Shown: positions 26,257 through 34,413 of the stretch, piece after piece
Numbering within the stretch: position 1 is the first letter of the stretch
Layout of the letters: every line of letters starts with the position of its first letter
Assembly (NCBI GenBank): GCA_020632575.1
Contig: JACKFH010000003.1
Location: 62,001-126,000 of the forward strand
DNA: 64,000 nt
Direction of reading: 5' to 3'
From: Candidatus Omnitrophota bacterium
GTDB lineage: Bacteria > Hinthialibacterota > Hinthialibacteria > OLB16
Made by a program: the position numbers and the translations under genes
The notes under the pieces: generated by a model
Databases searched by the model: none
What the model saw: only the letters and a program-made list of their open reading frames with translations
Told to the model about the DNA's origin: nothing

Positions 26257-27183
26257 TCAATGGGTTAGGCGGACGCGGGGGTCGACCAAGCTATACAGGA
26301 TGTCGGTCAGGATATTGACCACGATGAAGATGAGAGCGGCCACCAGGACGGTCCCCTCGAGAAGAAAGGGATCGGATTTCATGACCGCGTCGAATCCGAG
26401 TTTGCCGATTCCCGGCCAATTGAAAATCATCTCGATAAAGAACGCTCCCGCAAGGAGCTCGGCCAGCGAACCGCTGATCGCGGTTAGCACGGGATTAAGA
26501 GCGTTCTTGAAGGCGTGCTTGGCGAGCACCGCGGCGCGGGATAGACCCTTGGCGCGGGCGGTCATGATGTAAGGGCTGCGCATCGTTTCGATCATCGAGG
26601 ACCGCATCAGGCGGGTGATCACGGCCAAAGGACGAGTCGCGAGAGCGACGGAGGGAAGGACCAGGCAGGACCAAGAACGATCGACGTAGCCAGTCACATA
26701 GAACCAGGGAATCAAGACGCAGAAGAGCAGCTGAAGAAACACCGCCAAAGCGAAAATGGGAAAGCTGATCCCGATCAGCGAGATCAACATTGTCCCTCCA
26801 TCTTGCCATCGCGATTGATAGATGGCGGCGATCACTCCCAAGGCGACGCCGAAGATGACTGCGATTGACAGTGCGGTCACCGCCAGCAGAGCAGTGGCGG
26901 GGAAACGGCGTTTGATCTCGGTGGCGACATCGAAGTTGAACGCCAACGACCGACCGAGATCCCCTTGAATGGCTCCGGTCACAAAATTCAAATAACGTTT
27001 CCAGTGCGGATCGTTGAAGCCAAACTTTTCTCGAATCGATTCGAGGGATGCCTGGTCGCTGCGCTGGCCCTGGAGAAGTTTTTCCGGATCGGCCGTGCCC
27101 TCCACCAGGATGTAGGTGAGGAGGGTGACGCCGAATAGGATGGGTATCGCCGCCAGCAAACGGCGGATGATATAGGTGGTCAT
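26257..27183 (-). CDS. Oligopeptide/dipeptide ABC transporter permease (DppB/OppB type)
   Basis: The 308-residue membrane protein has the six-helix layout of BPD_transp_1 permeases of the Opp/Dpp class. The N-terminus YIIRRLLAAIPILFGVTLLTYIL is characteristic of the first permease, and the EAA loop appears as MTARAKGLSRAAVLAKHAFKNAL. It starts 4 nt after the stop of the solute-binding protein gene, so the two form an operon. The second permease and both ATPases expected for this class are absent; a 214-bp gap and an unrelated secreted protein follow. Confidence 0.92.
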   Translation of the reverse strand: MTTYIIRRLLAAIPILFGVTLLTYILVEGTADPEKLLQGQRSDQASLESIREKFGFNDPHWKRYLNFVTGAIQGDLGRSLAFNFDVATEIKRRFPATALLAVTALSIAVIFGVALGVIAAIYQSRWQDGGTMLISLIGISFPIFALAVFLQLLFCVLIPWFYVTGYVDRSWSCLVLPSVALATRPLAVITRLMRSSMIETMRSPYIMTARAKGLSRAAVLAKHAFKNALNPVLTAISGSLAELLAGAFFIEMIFNWPGIGKLGFDAVMKSDPFLLEGTVLVAALIFIVVNILTDILYSLVDPRVRLTH

Positions 27184-27187
27184 CGGA

Positions 27188-29041
27188 TCAGGATGATTTG
27201 TCCAACCAGGTGTATTTCAAGAATCGCCGATCGCCGGCATTAAAGGGAAATCCGCGGACTTCGGGAGCGACCAAGCGGAAGCGGCGCATCGTGTAGAGGA
27301 AAAGCCATGGGGCCTCTTGAACCGCGACTTCTTCAGCTTCCCGAAAGACTTTGTTTTGTTCCTGGATATCCGTGATCGATAACGCCTTCTCAAAGAGCTC
27401 GTCGAACTTCTCGTTTTGATAGCGGGCGTAATTCTCTCCCATGGGGGGAATGTTCTTGCCCCACACCAGCATCAGAGAATTCTCGGGGCTGGGATAATCG
27501 TTGATCCACCCAAGACGATAAAACCGAACTTTGCCCTCCCGCACCGTATCGAGGTGTACCCGCCAATCGACAACCTTCAATTGAACTTTCACGCCAATGA
27601 CCGCGAGGTAGGCTTGGATAATTTCGGCGATCTTTTCGTTGTCCCGGCCCGCCGAGTTGAGTTGAAGCGTGAGCTCGGGAAATCCCTGGCCATTCGGGTA
27701 TCCCGCCTCGGCGAGGAGTTCGCGAGCTTTGGTGGGGTCATATTTGAAGGGCCCATCCTCGGAGGGATAATCGGGCATCGATCCAGGCACCACTTGACCC
27801 CGATTGGGGATGGCGCGGTATCGGAGAATGGTCGAACCGATTTCCTCTCTGTCGATGGCGTAATTGAATGCCTGACGAACCCGTACATCCTTGAAGAGAG
27901 GGTCGGTGTTGAGCATGCCGATGTATTCGATGCGCCAAGTGTTCACCCATTGAACCTGGAATCTTTTGTAGTCGGCTTTCAGGTTGAGGTCGGCGTCGAA
28001 GATGCTGTCCCACTGGTCGATCGGGATTGGGAACTGAAAATCGAGGTGGCCATTCAGGAGTTCATAGTGCTCCGAGTTCGTGTCCTCGATTCGACTCACT
28101 TCGATCCGATCGAGGTAAGGGAGCTGATGGCCATTGGCGTCCTTCATCCAATATTTCGGGTGTTTTTCCAAAACAACCTTTTGTCCCGGAATCCACTCGA
28201 CGAATTTGAAGGGTCCGGCTCCCACCGGGTTCTTGAAGAAATTGTCTCCGTAAAACTCCACCGCTTCCTTCGGCACGACCCACGAAAAACTGTGTCCAAG
28301 CCGAAAGATAAAAGGAGAAAACGGGATGGCCAATTTGACTACGAAAGTCCGGTCATCGGGACACGCGAAGCCGACCACCTCATCGGGGCTGGCGGCCCAT
28401 TCCTGGAGTTGAGCGTCCTCCGCAGCCCGGAAACGATCCTCGCTGTTTGGATCCCGACCTTCCCCGCTGGCTCGGCGTTCCAATTCACGTCGCGCGGAGA
28501 CTCCATCCCGGTAAGCGTTCGAGCCTTCCACGAAATCGAGAAACATCCATGCCCCGGGCGAGGCGACACGAGGATCGCACACCCGTTCGAACGAGTACTT
28601 GAAATCGGAAGCAACCACCTCTCGGCCCTGCCCATCCGGAAAACAAGGATTGTCCTGGAAGAAGACCCCCGCCCGGAGTTTGAAGGTGTAGGTGAGGCCA
28701 TCCTCGGAGATCTCCCAGCTTTCGGCAATGCAGGGTTTGACCGACATGTCGACCGGATCGAATTCAATCAGCCCCTCATGGATGGAGGTTCCAATATCCG
28801 AGGAGGCGGTGTCGCGGATCCAGGCCGGGTCAAGGCTGTTCGGGGTCTCCAGCGAATTGAAACGAAAGGTTCCGCCAGTGGGGCCATCGGGGAGAGTGAT
28901 TTCATCCGCCGCGCAAGACAGGGCGGCGAGACGTGTTTCGACTTGCTCCTTGGTGAGTTTGTTCGATTCCTCCGTTCGGGAGCCGCAACCGACCAGGAGC
29001 GCCAAGAGGAGTGGGATGAAGAACAGAGGAAGTCTGAGCAT
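27188..29041 (-). CDS. Extracellular solute-binding lipoprotein, family 5
   Basis: The 617-residue family-5 binding protein (peptide/nickel/oligosaccharide class) starts with a lipoprotein signal, LLALLVGC, with the modified Cys at residue 19. Typical motifs follow: DPAWIRDTASSDIGTSIHEGL, AESWEISEDGLTYTFKLR, DVRVRQAFNYAIDREEI. ATG at 29041 gives this lipobox; the upstream extension to 29122 runs into a hairpin-rich repeat and is rejected. It is anchored in the membrane and should deliver substrate to the permease encoded 4 nt downstream. Substrate specificity cannot be read from sequence. Confidence 0.93.
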   Translation of the reverse strand: MLRLPLFFIPLLLALLVGCGSRTEESNKLTKEQVETRLAALSCAADEITLPDGPTGGTFRFNSLETPNSLDPAWIRDTASSDIGTSIHEGLIEFDPVDMSVKPCIAESWEISEDGLTYTFKLRAGVFFQDNPCFPDGQGREVVASDFKYSFERVCDPRVASPGAWMFLDFVEGSNAYRDGVSARRELERRASGEGRDPNSEDRFRAAEDAQLQEWAASPDEVVGFACPDDRTFVVKLAIPFSPFIFRLGHSFSWVVPKEAVEFYGDNFFKNPVGAGPFKFVEWIPGQKVVLEKHPKYWMKDANGHQLPYLDRIEVSRIEDTNSEHYELLNGHLDFQFPIPIDQWDSIFDADLNLKADYKRFQVQWVNTWRIEYIGMLNTDPLFKDVRVRQAFNYAIDREEIGSTILRYRAIPNRGQVVPGSMPDYPSEDGPFKYDPTKARELLAEAGYPNGQGFPELTLQLNSAGRDNEKIAEIIQAYLAVIGVKVQLKVVDWRVHLDTVREGKVRFYRLGWINDYPSPENSLMLVWGKNIPPMGENYARYQNEKFDELFEKALSITDIQEQNKVFREAEEVAVQEAPWLFLYTMRRFRLVAPEVRGFPFNAGDRRFLKYTWLDKSS

Positions 29042-29090
29042 GCGGTTTTCTTTTCTTATCGGGATGGACCCCGCTCCGGGGTGAAAGCGA

Positions 29091-29198
29091 CACCGGGGTG
29101 AACCCCGGTGCTCCAGTAGCAAAAGCCTGCAACCGCAGGCTTTTGTGTCGGCCTCCGAAGGAGGCTTCGCTCCTGGAGCACCGGCCTTTAGGCCGGTG
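29091..29198. repeat. Multi-hairpin, cruciform-like intergenic element
   Basis: Four inverted repeats follow one another: 29091-29110 (CACCGGGG with CCCCGGTG), 29121-29144 (AAAAGCCTGC with GCAGGCTTTT), 29151-29165 (GCCTCC with GGAGGC) and 29179-29198 (CACCGGCC with GGCCGGTG). In addition, GGTGCTCCAG (29107-29116) is a perfect 10-bp complement of CTGGAGCACC (29173-29182), enclosing the second and third hairpins. The outer stem competes with the first and last hairpins, so two alternative folds exist. It lies between the transketolase half gene and the binding-protein gene. Confidence 0.75.
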
Positions 29199-29219
29199 CG
29201 ACCATGAGTGCGATATCCC

Positions 29220-30050
29220 TTATGCGCCTAACTCCGCCAAGGCCTTCTCAGTCTCCTCGGCGTTGGGGGCTTTGCCGTGCCAGTCGATTTTACCTTCCAT
29301 GAATGAGACGCCCTTGCCTTTGATTGTCTTGGCGCGGATGAAGACTGGCTGGTCCTTGACGGTATTGGCTTCTTCGAGGGCGGCGATGATCTGGTCGTAA
29401 TCATGGCCGTCGATGTCGATCACATGCCAGTTGAAGGATTTCATTTTGTCCACAACGGGGGCGAGAGGCATGACCTCATCGACTGGGCCATCGATCTGTC
29501 CGCCATTGTTGTCGAGGATGCAGACCAGGTTGTCGAGTTTGAATTTAGGAGCGGAGAGAAGCGCCTCCCAGATTTGTCCCTCTTGAGTCTCCCCATCGCC
29601 GATCATGCAGTAGACCTTATGGGGTTTGCCATCGAGTTTGGCCGCCATCGCCATTCCAATCGCGATCGAGAGTCCCTGGCCCAGCGATCCGGTGCAGGCC
29701 TCCATAGCGTCCATGGCAGTGTTAACCGGGTGCCCTTGGAGAGGCGAGTCAAGTTTGCGGAGGGTCATCAGATCCTCTTCCGGGAAGTAGCCGGCGTCGG
29801 CGAGGAGGCAGTACCATGCGGGAATGCAGTGCCCCTTGGAAAGGACGAACCGGTCGCGTTCATCCCACTTGGGGTTCTTCGGATCGTGTTTCATGAACCG
29901 GTGCATCAGCACAGTCATGATGTCCATCGCCGAGAGCGACCCGCCGGGGTGGCCGGAGCCAGCCTCATGGAGCATTTTGATGGTGTTGATTCTCGCCTTG
30001 TTGGCGATCTGTTTGAGTTGAGCGACTTCAGGCGCTGTGGCAGTGGACAT
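29220..30050 (-). CDS. Transketolase, N-terminal subunit (split type)
   Basis: Transketolase moves two-carbon units in the pentose phosphate pathway using thiamine diphosphate. This 276-residue protein covers only the pyrophosphate-binding domain: SGHPGGSLSAMDIMTVL, the substrate-binding SPLQGHPV, and the ThDP motif GDGETQEGQIWEAL ending in NN. It is a complete N-half of the type encoded as two genes in many bacteria and archaea, not a truncation. The C-half (Pyr plus C-terminal domain) is expected directly downstream but is absent here; a hairpin element and a transporter operon follow. GGAG precedes the ATG. Confidence 0.93.
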   Translation of the reverse strand: MSTATAPEVAQLKQIANKARINTIKMLHEAGSGHPGGSLSAMDIMTVLMHRFMKHDPKNPKWDERDRFVLSKGHCIPAWYCLLADAGYFPEEDLMTLRKLDSPLQGHPVNTAMDAMEACTGSLGQGLSIAIGMAMAAKLDGKPHKVYCMIGDGETQEGQIWEALLSAPKFKLDNLVCILDNNGGQIDGPVDEVMPLAPVVDKMKSFNWHVIDIDGHDYDQIIAALEEANTVKDQPVFIRAKTIKGKGVSFMEGKIDWHGKAPNAEETEKALAELGA

Positions 30051-30215
30051 TCGTGTTCTCCTTTAGAAACCTCTCCCAAAACGTTTCGCCGCTCCGTGCT
30101 AGGAGTCGAAACCAAGGGAATTGCGTATTTTTTCTGGAAATCCCAGCTAAGAAAAGGGGGTCCTTGCGGGCATGATGGGGGATAATGGGGGGGATGGGAA
30201 GGGGAAACTGGGTTT

Positions 30216-31313
30216 CTATCCCACCAGCCGCTTCAGGATCTCAATCCCCCGCTTCAGCGTCGCCTCCTCCGCCGCAAACGAAATCCGGAAGTGGGTCTTC
30301 TTCTCCGAGAAGACACTGCCGGGAACGATTAGGAGGTCGTTCTTGATCGCCTCAGCGACAAAAGCATCTCCGTCTCCGTTGGGAGCTTTTGGGAAAATAT
30401 AAAATGCGCCGCCGGGTTTCTCGACGTCAAAATCGTTCTTGAGGCCGTCGTAGATGAGGTCTCTCTTTTTGGCGTACTCCTCACGGAAAGGCGTCATGTC
30501 GAAATCGAGGGCTTCTTCCGCCATGGCCTGCCCGACACTTGGGGCGCACACAAAGGAATATTGCTGCAGCTCCTCCATCGCCTTGATCAAATCGGCGGGC
30601 CCCACCGCGTACCCCAGACGCCAACCGGTCATGCTATAGGTTTTTGAAAACCCGCCGAGGATGAGACAGTTTTCATAGAGGTCCCCGATCGACAGGAAGG
30701 GATCGTCGTAAACAAAGAGGTCATAGATCTCGTCGGAGATGACGATCAAATCTTTTTCGCGGGCGAGGACGGTTATTCCCTCCAGGTCCTCGCGTGTCGC
30801 GACTGTGCCGGTGGGGTTGGCGGGGCTGTTAAGGAGAATGCCCTTTGTTCTGTCGGTGATCTTCGGTTCAACCTTTTCGCGTGTCATCCGGAAATCCGGA
30901 TACAAATCCACATACACCGGTTTGATCCCCATCAAATTGAGGAGGTGCTTGTACATGACGAAGTACGGATCGGGGCAAATGACCTCATCCCCCTCGTTGA
31001 AGAGCGCCATGAAGGAGAGAAAGATGCCGCCGGATGTTCCCGAAGTAATCAAAACCCCATCCGTCTCGATGGTCTTTTTCGAGGCGAGTTTGGCTCGGAC
31101 TTTGTCTTTGAGACTCGGGTTGCCGCCAGTCTGGGTGTATCGGTTCTTGCCGGCTTTGATCGCCTCGATACCGGTCTCTTTGATTCGATCGGGAACATCG
31201 AAATGGGGTTGCCCGATCGAGAGATTGCAAGGGTCCTTCATCTCTGCCGCAAGGGCGAATACTTTTCGGATTCCCGAGGAATCGATCCGGCTGATACGTT
31301 CGGCAAGCTTCAT
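30216..31313 (-). CDS. Class I/II aminotransferase (PLP fold type I)
   Basis: This 365-residue PLP enzyme belongs to the aspartate aminotransferase-like subgroup. Visible landmarks are the cofactor-ring contacts in ANPTGT and SDEIYDLFVYD, and the Schiff-base Lys224 in ILGGFSKTYSMTGWRLGY. The exact substrate is not determinable. ATG at 31313 (MKLAERISRIDSSG) gives the family N-terminus. The frame is open farther upstream but there runs through a REP-like repeat with no conserved content. It is separated by about 165 bp from the transketolase gene and may be its own unit. Confidence 0.92.
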   Translation of the reverse strand: MKLAERISRIDSSGIRKVFALAAEMKDPCNLSIGQPHFDVPDRIKETGIEAIKAGKNRYTQTGGNPSLKDKVRAKLASKKTIETDGVLITSGTSGGIFLSFMALFNEGDEVICPDPYFVMYKHLLNLMGIKPVYVDLYPDFRMTREKVEPKITDRTKGILLNSPANPTGTVATREDLEGITVLAREKDLIVISDEIYDLFVYDDPFLSIGDLYENCLILGGFSKTYSMTGWRLGYAVGPADLIKAMEELQQYSFVCAPSVGQAMAEEALDFDMTPFREEYAKKRDLIYDGLKNDFDVEKPGGAFYIFPKAPNGDGDAFVAEAIKNDLLIVPGSVFSEKKTHFRISFAAEEATLKRGIEILKRLVG

Positions 31314-31413
31314 TGAGCAATCTCCTAAGAGTGTGGTTGAGGCAGTTCTATTATGAAAAATGAGTTTAGCGGGGATAGACCCAATAGGCGACTGTTCGAA
31401 ATCGCGTCTTGCC

Positions 31414-31478
31414 GTGGGAGGGGCATCCCTGCCCCGATTCGCACGCGCTCCCCTTCGCGGCAAGGATGCCGCTCCCAC
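31414..31478. repeat. REP-like inverted repeat between aminotransferase and dnaB genes
   Basis: The left arm 31414-31437 and right arm 31455-31478 are 24 bases each and match as reverse complements at about 21 positions (GTGGGAGgGGCATCC... with ...GGATGCCGCTCCCAC). The arm motif GTGGGAGCGGCATCC resembles the widespread extragenic palindromes of several Gram-negative genomes. It lies 27 bp beyond the dnaB stop and may protect or terminate that transcript. Confidence 0.65.
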
Positions 31479-31505
31479 AGCAGTCGTTCCATGGCTGAAT
31501 GATTG

Positions 31506-32996
31506 CTAAAACGGCACACCGTCATCCACGCCATACTCCTCGAGGCCCTCGTCATCGGGCATCGCGAGGACATCCTCTGGCGCTTCGAAAGTAGCGAGGT
31601 TTTTGAAGGCGGCGTAACGCGAGATAAACGCCACCGGGACTTTTCCAATGGGGCCATTACGCTGTTTGCCGATGATGATCTCGGCCTTTAAATCCTCCTC
31701 GGTTTCATCCTCTTGGGCGACTTTCTTGCGGTGGATGAACATCACGACATCGGCGTCCTGTTCGATGGCGCCTGACTCACGAAGATCGGAGAGGCGGGGT
31801 TCGCCGCTTTCGCGACCTTCGACGCCACGAGAGAGCTGAGAGAGTGCGAGCACCGGGACCTCGAGTTCGCGGGCGATCGCTTTGAGACCACGAGAGATGG
31901 CGGAGACTTCCTCCTGACGGCTCCTCTGTCCACGGGAGGCGCCTGCTTCCATGAGCTGAAGGTAATCCACCACAAGCAAAGAGAGATCGGGTTGTTGGTG
32001 TTTGAGTCGCAGCGCTCGACCGCGGACCGAAGAGATCGATAGACCGGGGGTGTCATCCACGAAAATAGGAAGCGGCGCCATGTTGCCCAAAGCATTGAGC
32101 ACACGGGTCTTTTCCCGCATGGAGAGATGACCGGACCGGAGTCGCTGGAGGTCGACCTGGGAGAGGCTCGACAGGAGACGCTGGATCACCTGGGTGGTGC
32201 TCATTTCGAGGCTGAAGAATCCGACGGTCTGTTTGCTTTTGGAGGCGATGTTCTCGACCATGTTGAGAGCGAGCGCGGTCTTCCCCATTGAGGGTCGGGC
32301 CGCGAGGATGATCAGGTCGGTCCTTTGGAGTCCCGAGGTCATTTCATCCAGCATCGTGAAATGGGTTTGAACGCCAGTGACCACTCCCTTGCGTTCGAAC
32401 GCTTCGAGGAGAGCCTGTTGCACCGGTTCGAGCATGTCGCCGATGCGGACAAAAGCGCCTCGGTGACGGCTGTCGGCGATTTCATGGAGGGCCGATTCGG
32501 CGTCCTCCAGGATGGCGGTCGCGTCTTCGCTGTCCTCGAAGGCCCGATCCAAAACAGTATTGGTGGAATAGATGAGACGCCGAAGCAAAAATTTCTCTTT
32601 GACAATGTCGGCGAAGTGGATGACCTCGCTGCCGGTGGCGGCGGCTTCGATCACTTCCATGATGGCGGAGGAGCCGCCGATCTGATCGAGGAGTTTTCTC
32701 TTGTTGGCGGCCTCGAGGAGCGAAACGAAATTCGGCTTGACTCCCTGTTCCTCGAGATGAACGATGAGGTCGAAGATGTGCTGATAAGGAGTGTGGAAAA
32801 AGAGGGTCGTTCCCTCAAACCCTTTTCGCTTCTTGGATTGAGAGTCCGCCTTGTCTCGTTTGGCGAGATTGTCGACCTCGCGCAAAACCTCCAACCCGGC
32901 GAGCATGGCGTCGGAATCATGAAGCATCGCGGCCAGCACGGCGCGCTCCGCCTCAAAACTGAAAGGTAAGTTTTTGGGTGTTTCTTTCTCGGCCAT
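31506..32996 (-). CDS. dnaB: Replicative DNA helicase DnaB
   Basis: DnaB is the hexameric 5'-3' helicase of the replication fork. The 496-residue product has the N-terminal collar domain (about 10-175) and the RecA-like ATPase with Walker A ARPSMGKT (233-240), GFFSLEM, Walker B LSLLVVDYLQLM, and the C-terminal FISRYAAFKNL. A Lys/Asp-rich insertion of about 20 residues (about 45-62) is present in the collar domain between the first helix and YQHIFDLIVHL; this is unusual but in frame. No intein is seen. Its upstream region carries two consensus DnaA boxes. Confidence 0.96.
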   Translation of the reverse strand: MAEKETPKNLPFSFEAERAVLAAMLHDSDAMLAGLEVLREVDNLAKRDKADSQSKKRKGFEGTTLFFHTPYQHIFDLIVHLEEQGVKPNFVSLLEAANKRKLLDQIGGSSAIMEVIEAAATGSEVIHFADIVKEKFLLRRLIYSTNTVLDRAFEDSEDATAILEDAESALHEIADSRHRGAFVRIGDMLEPVQQALLEAFERKGVVTGVQTHFTMLDEMTSGLQRTDLIILAARPSMGKTALALNMVENIASKSKQTVGFFSLEMSTTQVIQRLLSSLSQVDLQRLRSGHLSMREKTRVLNALGNMAPLPIFVDDTPGLSISSVRGRALRLKHQQPDLSLLVVDYLQLMEAGASRGQRSRQEEVSAISRGLKAIARELEVPVLALSQLSRGVEGRESGEPRLSDLRESGAIEQDADVVMFIHRKKVAQEDETEEDLKAEIIIGKQRNGPIGKVPVAFISRYAAFKNLATFEAPEDVLAMPDDEGLEEYGVDDGVPF

Positions 32997-33226
32997 CCCC
33001 GGACAATCCCCTCGCCCACAATCCCCTTGATCTGTCTCTAAGGTTTAAACCGGTTCGGTTGGAAAGGGAAGTCCCATTCGGGCTCGAGAAACCTCGCTGT
33101 GTGTCGATCCCTCGAATTCTCGCGACTTTCCTAAACCCCTCAATCCGTTGAATTTAGTAAGCGCCAAAAGCAAAATAACCCCGAAAAACGAAAAAACTCA
33201 CAAAATTCAGACAGGCTTTTAACAAG

Positions 33227-33287
33227 AGCTTATCCACAGGCCTATTGCAAATCCAATATTCAGCGTGGGTTGGACTGTGGATAAGCT
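33227..33287. promoter_or_regulatory. Inverted pair of perfect DnaA boxes between dnaB and ruvX
   Basis: TTATCCACA (33230-33238) and TGTGGATAA (33276-33284) both match the consensus DnaA box exactly and face each other. Their flanks match too, giving 13-bp perfect arms AGCTTATCCACAG (33227-33239) and CTGTGGATAAGCT (33275-33287). They lie in a roughly 350-bp gene-free, locally A+T-rich gap (32997-33350), 230 bp upstream of the dnaB start. This suggests DnaA-controlled expression of dnaB and/or ruvX, or part of a replication origin; only two clear boxes are present. On the ruvX side a TATAAT (33341-33346) lies just before the start. Confidence 0.75.
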
Positions 33288-33359
33288 GTGAAAGTCAAGG
33301 TAAAGCGTTCTGTAACTAACTCTTGACTTCAAATATTTCATATAATAGAGTTGAAACGT

Positions 33360-33797
33360 ATGGGAAAAGGGACGGGGGAGGTGCGTGTACTCGCCTTGGA
33401 TGTCGGCACGGTTCGAGTGGGGGTCGCGATCAGCGATCCGTTGGGGCTGACCGCTCAACCGCTTCCGACCATTCAACGGAAACCGGATCGCGCTTTCTTT
33501 GAGGGACTCGCCGCACTCATCGACGAATATGAAATCACCGTCCTTGTGCTCGGATTGCCGATTGGTCTGAGCGGGCAGAGGGGCGACTCGTTTCAAAGGG
33601 TGGAAGCTCTTCGGGGGGAGCTGGCCCAGAGGTGGCCCTCCCTGGTCATTGAGAGGGTGGATGAACGTTTCACCTCCTCGATGGCCCAAGAGGTGACCAA
33701 AAACGCGCCGCGCAAACGAAAACAAAAGAAGGGGTTGACCGATCAAATCGCCGCCCAATTGATCCTTCAAGATTATTTGGACCGCAATCGGAAGTAG
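33360..33797 (+). CDS. ruvX: RuvX/YqgF family Holliday junction resolvase-like protein
   Basis: The 145-residue RNase-H-fold protein carries the family motifs VRVLALDVGTVRVGVAISDPLGLTAQPL, VLGLPIGLSGQRGD and VERVDERFTSS, with the expected acidic residues. The family is implicated in 16S rRNA processing and in junction resolution. ATG at 33360 is used here; GTG at 33381, which would give MRVLALDVG, is a good alternative and has GGGGAG directly before it. A TATAAT is 14 bp upstream of the ATG, but no matching -35 at normal spacing is seen (TTGACT at 33323 is only 12 bp away). Confidence 0.9.
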   Translation: MGKGTGEVRVLALDVGTVRVGVAISDPLGLTAQPLPTIQRKPDRAFFEGLAALIDEYEITVLVLGLPIGLSGQRGDSFQRVEALRGELAQRWPSLVIERVDERFTSSMAQEVTKNAPRKRKQKKGLTDQIAAQLILQDYLDRNRK

Positions 33798-33816
33798 AAG
33801 AGGGGAGACACTTAAG

Positions 33817-34245
33817 ATGGTTGCGAACGACACATCCAACGAGCTCATGAAACAACCGAATGTCTTGATCGCCGACGATGAAGAACCCGTTCGGAGCGTC
33901 CTGATCACTTTTCTGACCAAACTCGGCTACCGCACCAAAGCGGTCGAAAACGGCTACCAGGCCTTGCAAGAGGTCCAGGCGGGCGATGTCGATCTCGTGA
34001 TCAGCGATTATTCGATGCCGATTCTGAACGGTTTGGAGCTTTACGACCGAATGATTCAGGATTCTCCGAATTTAGCCGACCGATTTATCCTGATCACCGG
34101 AACCGCCTTCACCTCGGAGGTGGTGAATTTTGTTGAGTGCCACCAGACTCCCTTCCTCGAAAAACCGTTCCGTCTTCCCGATCTCGCCTCCATGGTCAAG
34201 CAAGCGGTTGGCGATCCTTGCCAGGAGCGGGTCGGCGTCTCCTGA
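33817..34245 (+). CDS. Single-domain response regulator
   Basis: The 142-residue CheY-like receiver has its acidic pocket at D20-D21, phosphoacceptor D64 (LVISDYSMPI), switch T94 and K116 (FLEKPF). There is no output domain; a short basic/acidic tail follows. It starts 19 nt after ruvX and is probably cotranscribed. No histidine kinase is encoded nearby, so its partner is elsewhere. The diguanylate cyclase at 36245 has its own receiver and is not an obvious partner. Confidence 0.92.
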   Translation: MVANDTSNELMKQPNVLIADDEEPVRSVLITFLTKLGYRTKAVENGYQALQEVQAGDVDLVISDYSMPILNGLELYDRMIQDSPNLADRFILITGTAFTSEVVNFVECHQTPFLEKPFRLPDLASMVKQAVGDPCQERVGVS

Positions 34246-34413
34246 GGGTTCGGGGTCCCGAGATGCCGATTTTATGTCAAGCCATCGGGGCAGGTGAATT
34301 TCCACGTTTCGTTCTTTCTGGTTTTGCTTTAATGTAACGCTTTAGCGCCCGGTTCGGGAATCGTTTTCGATCCGACTGGCGCTTGGCATACCGAGAAAGG
34401 CGGCGTCCAACCT

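Noticed and set aside
27416..29101. Long open frame (about 560 codons) antisense to the solute-binding protein gene
   Set aside because: It mirrors codon usage of the real gene on the minus strand, has no domain or signal and no ribosome site. Similar antisense frames occur opposite nqrA (42026-43381), the fapA-like gene (40288-41631), the cyclase (57742-59649) and the PVC dehydrogenase (61236-62531).
33323..33346. TTGACT and TATAAT as a standard sigma-70 promoter for ruvX
   Set aside because: The spacer is only 12 bp; the TATAAT alone may still act, but not with this -35.
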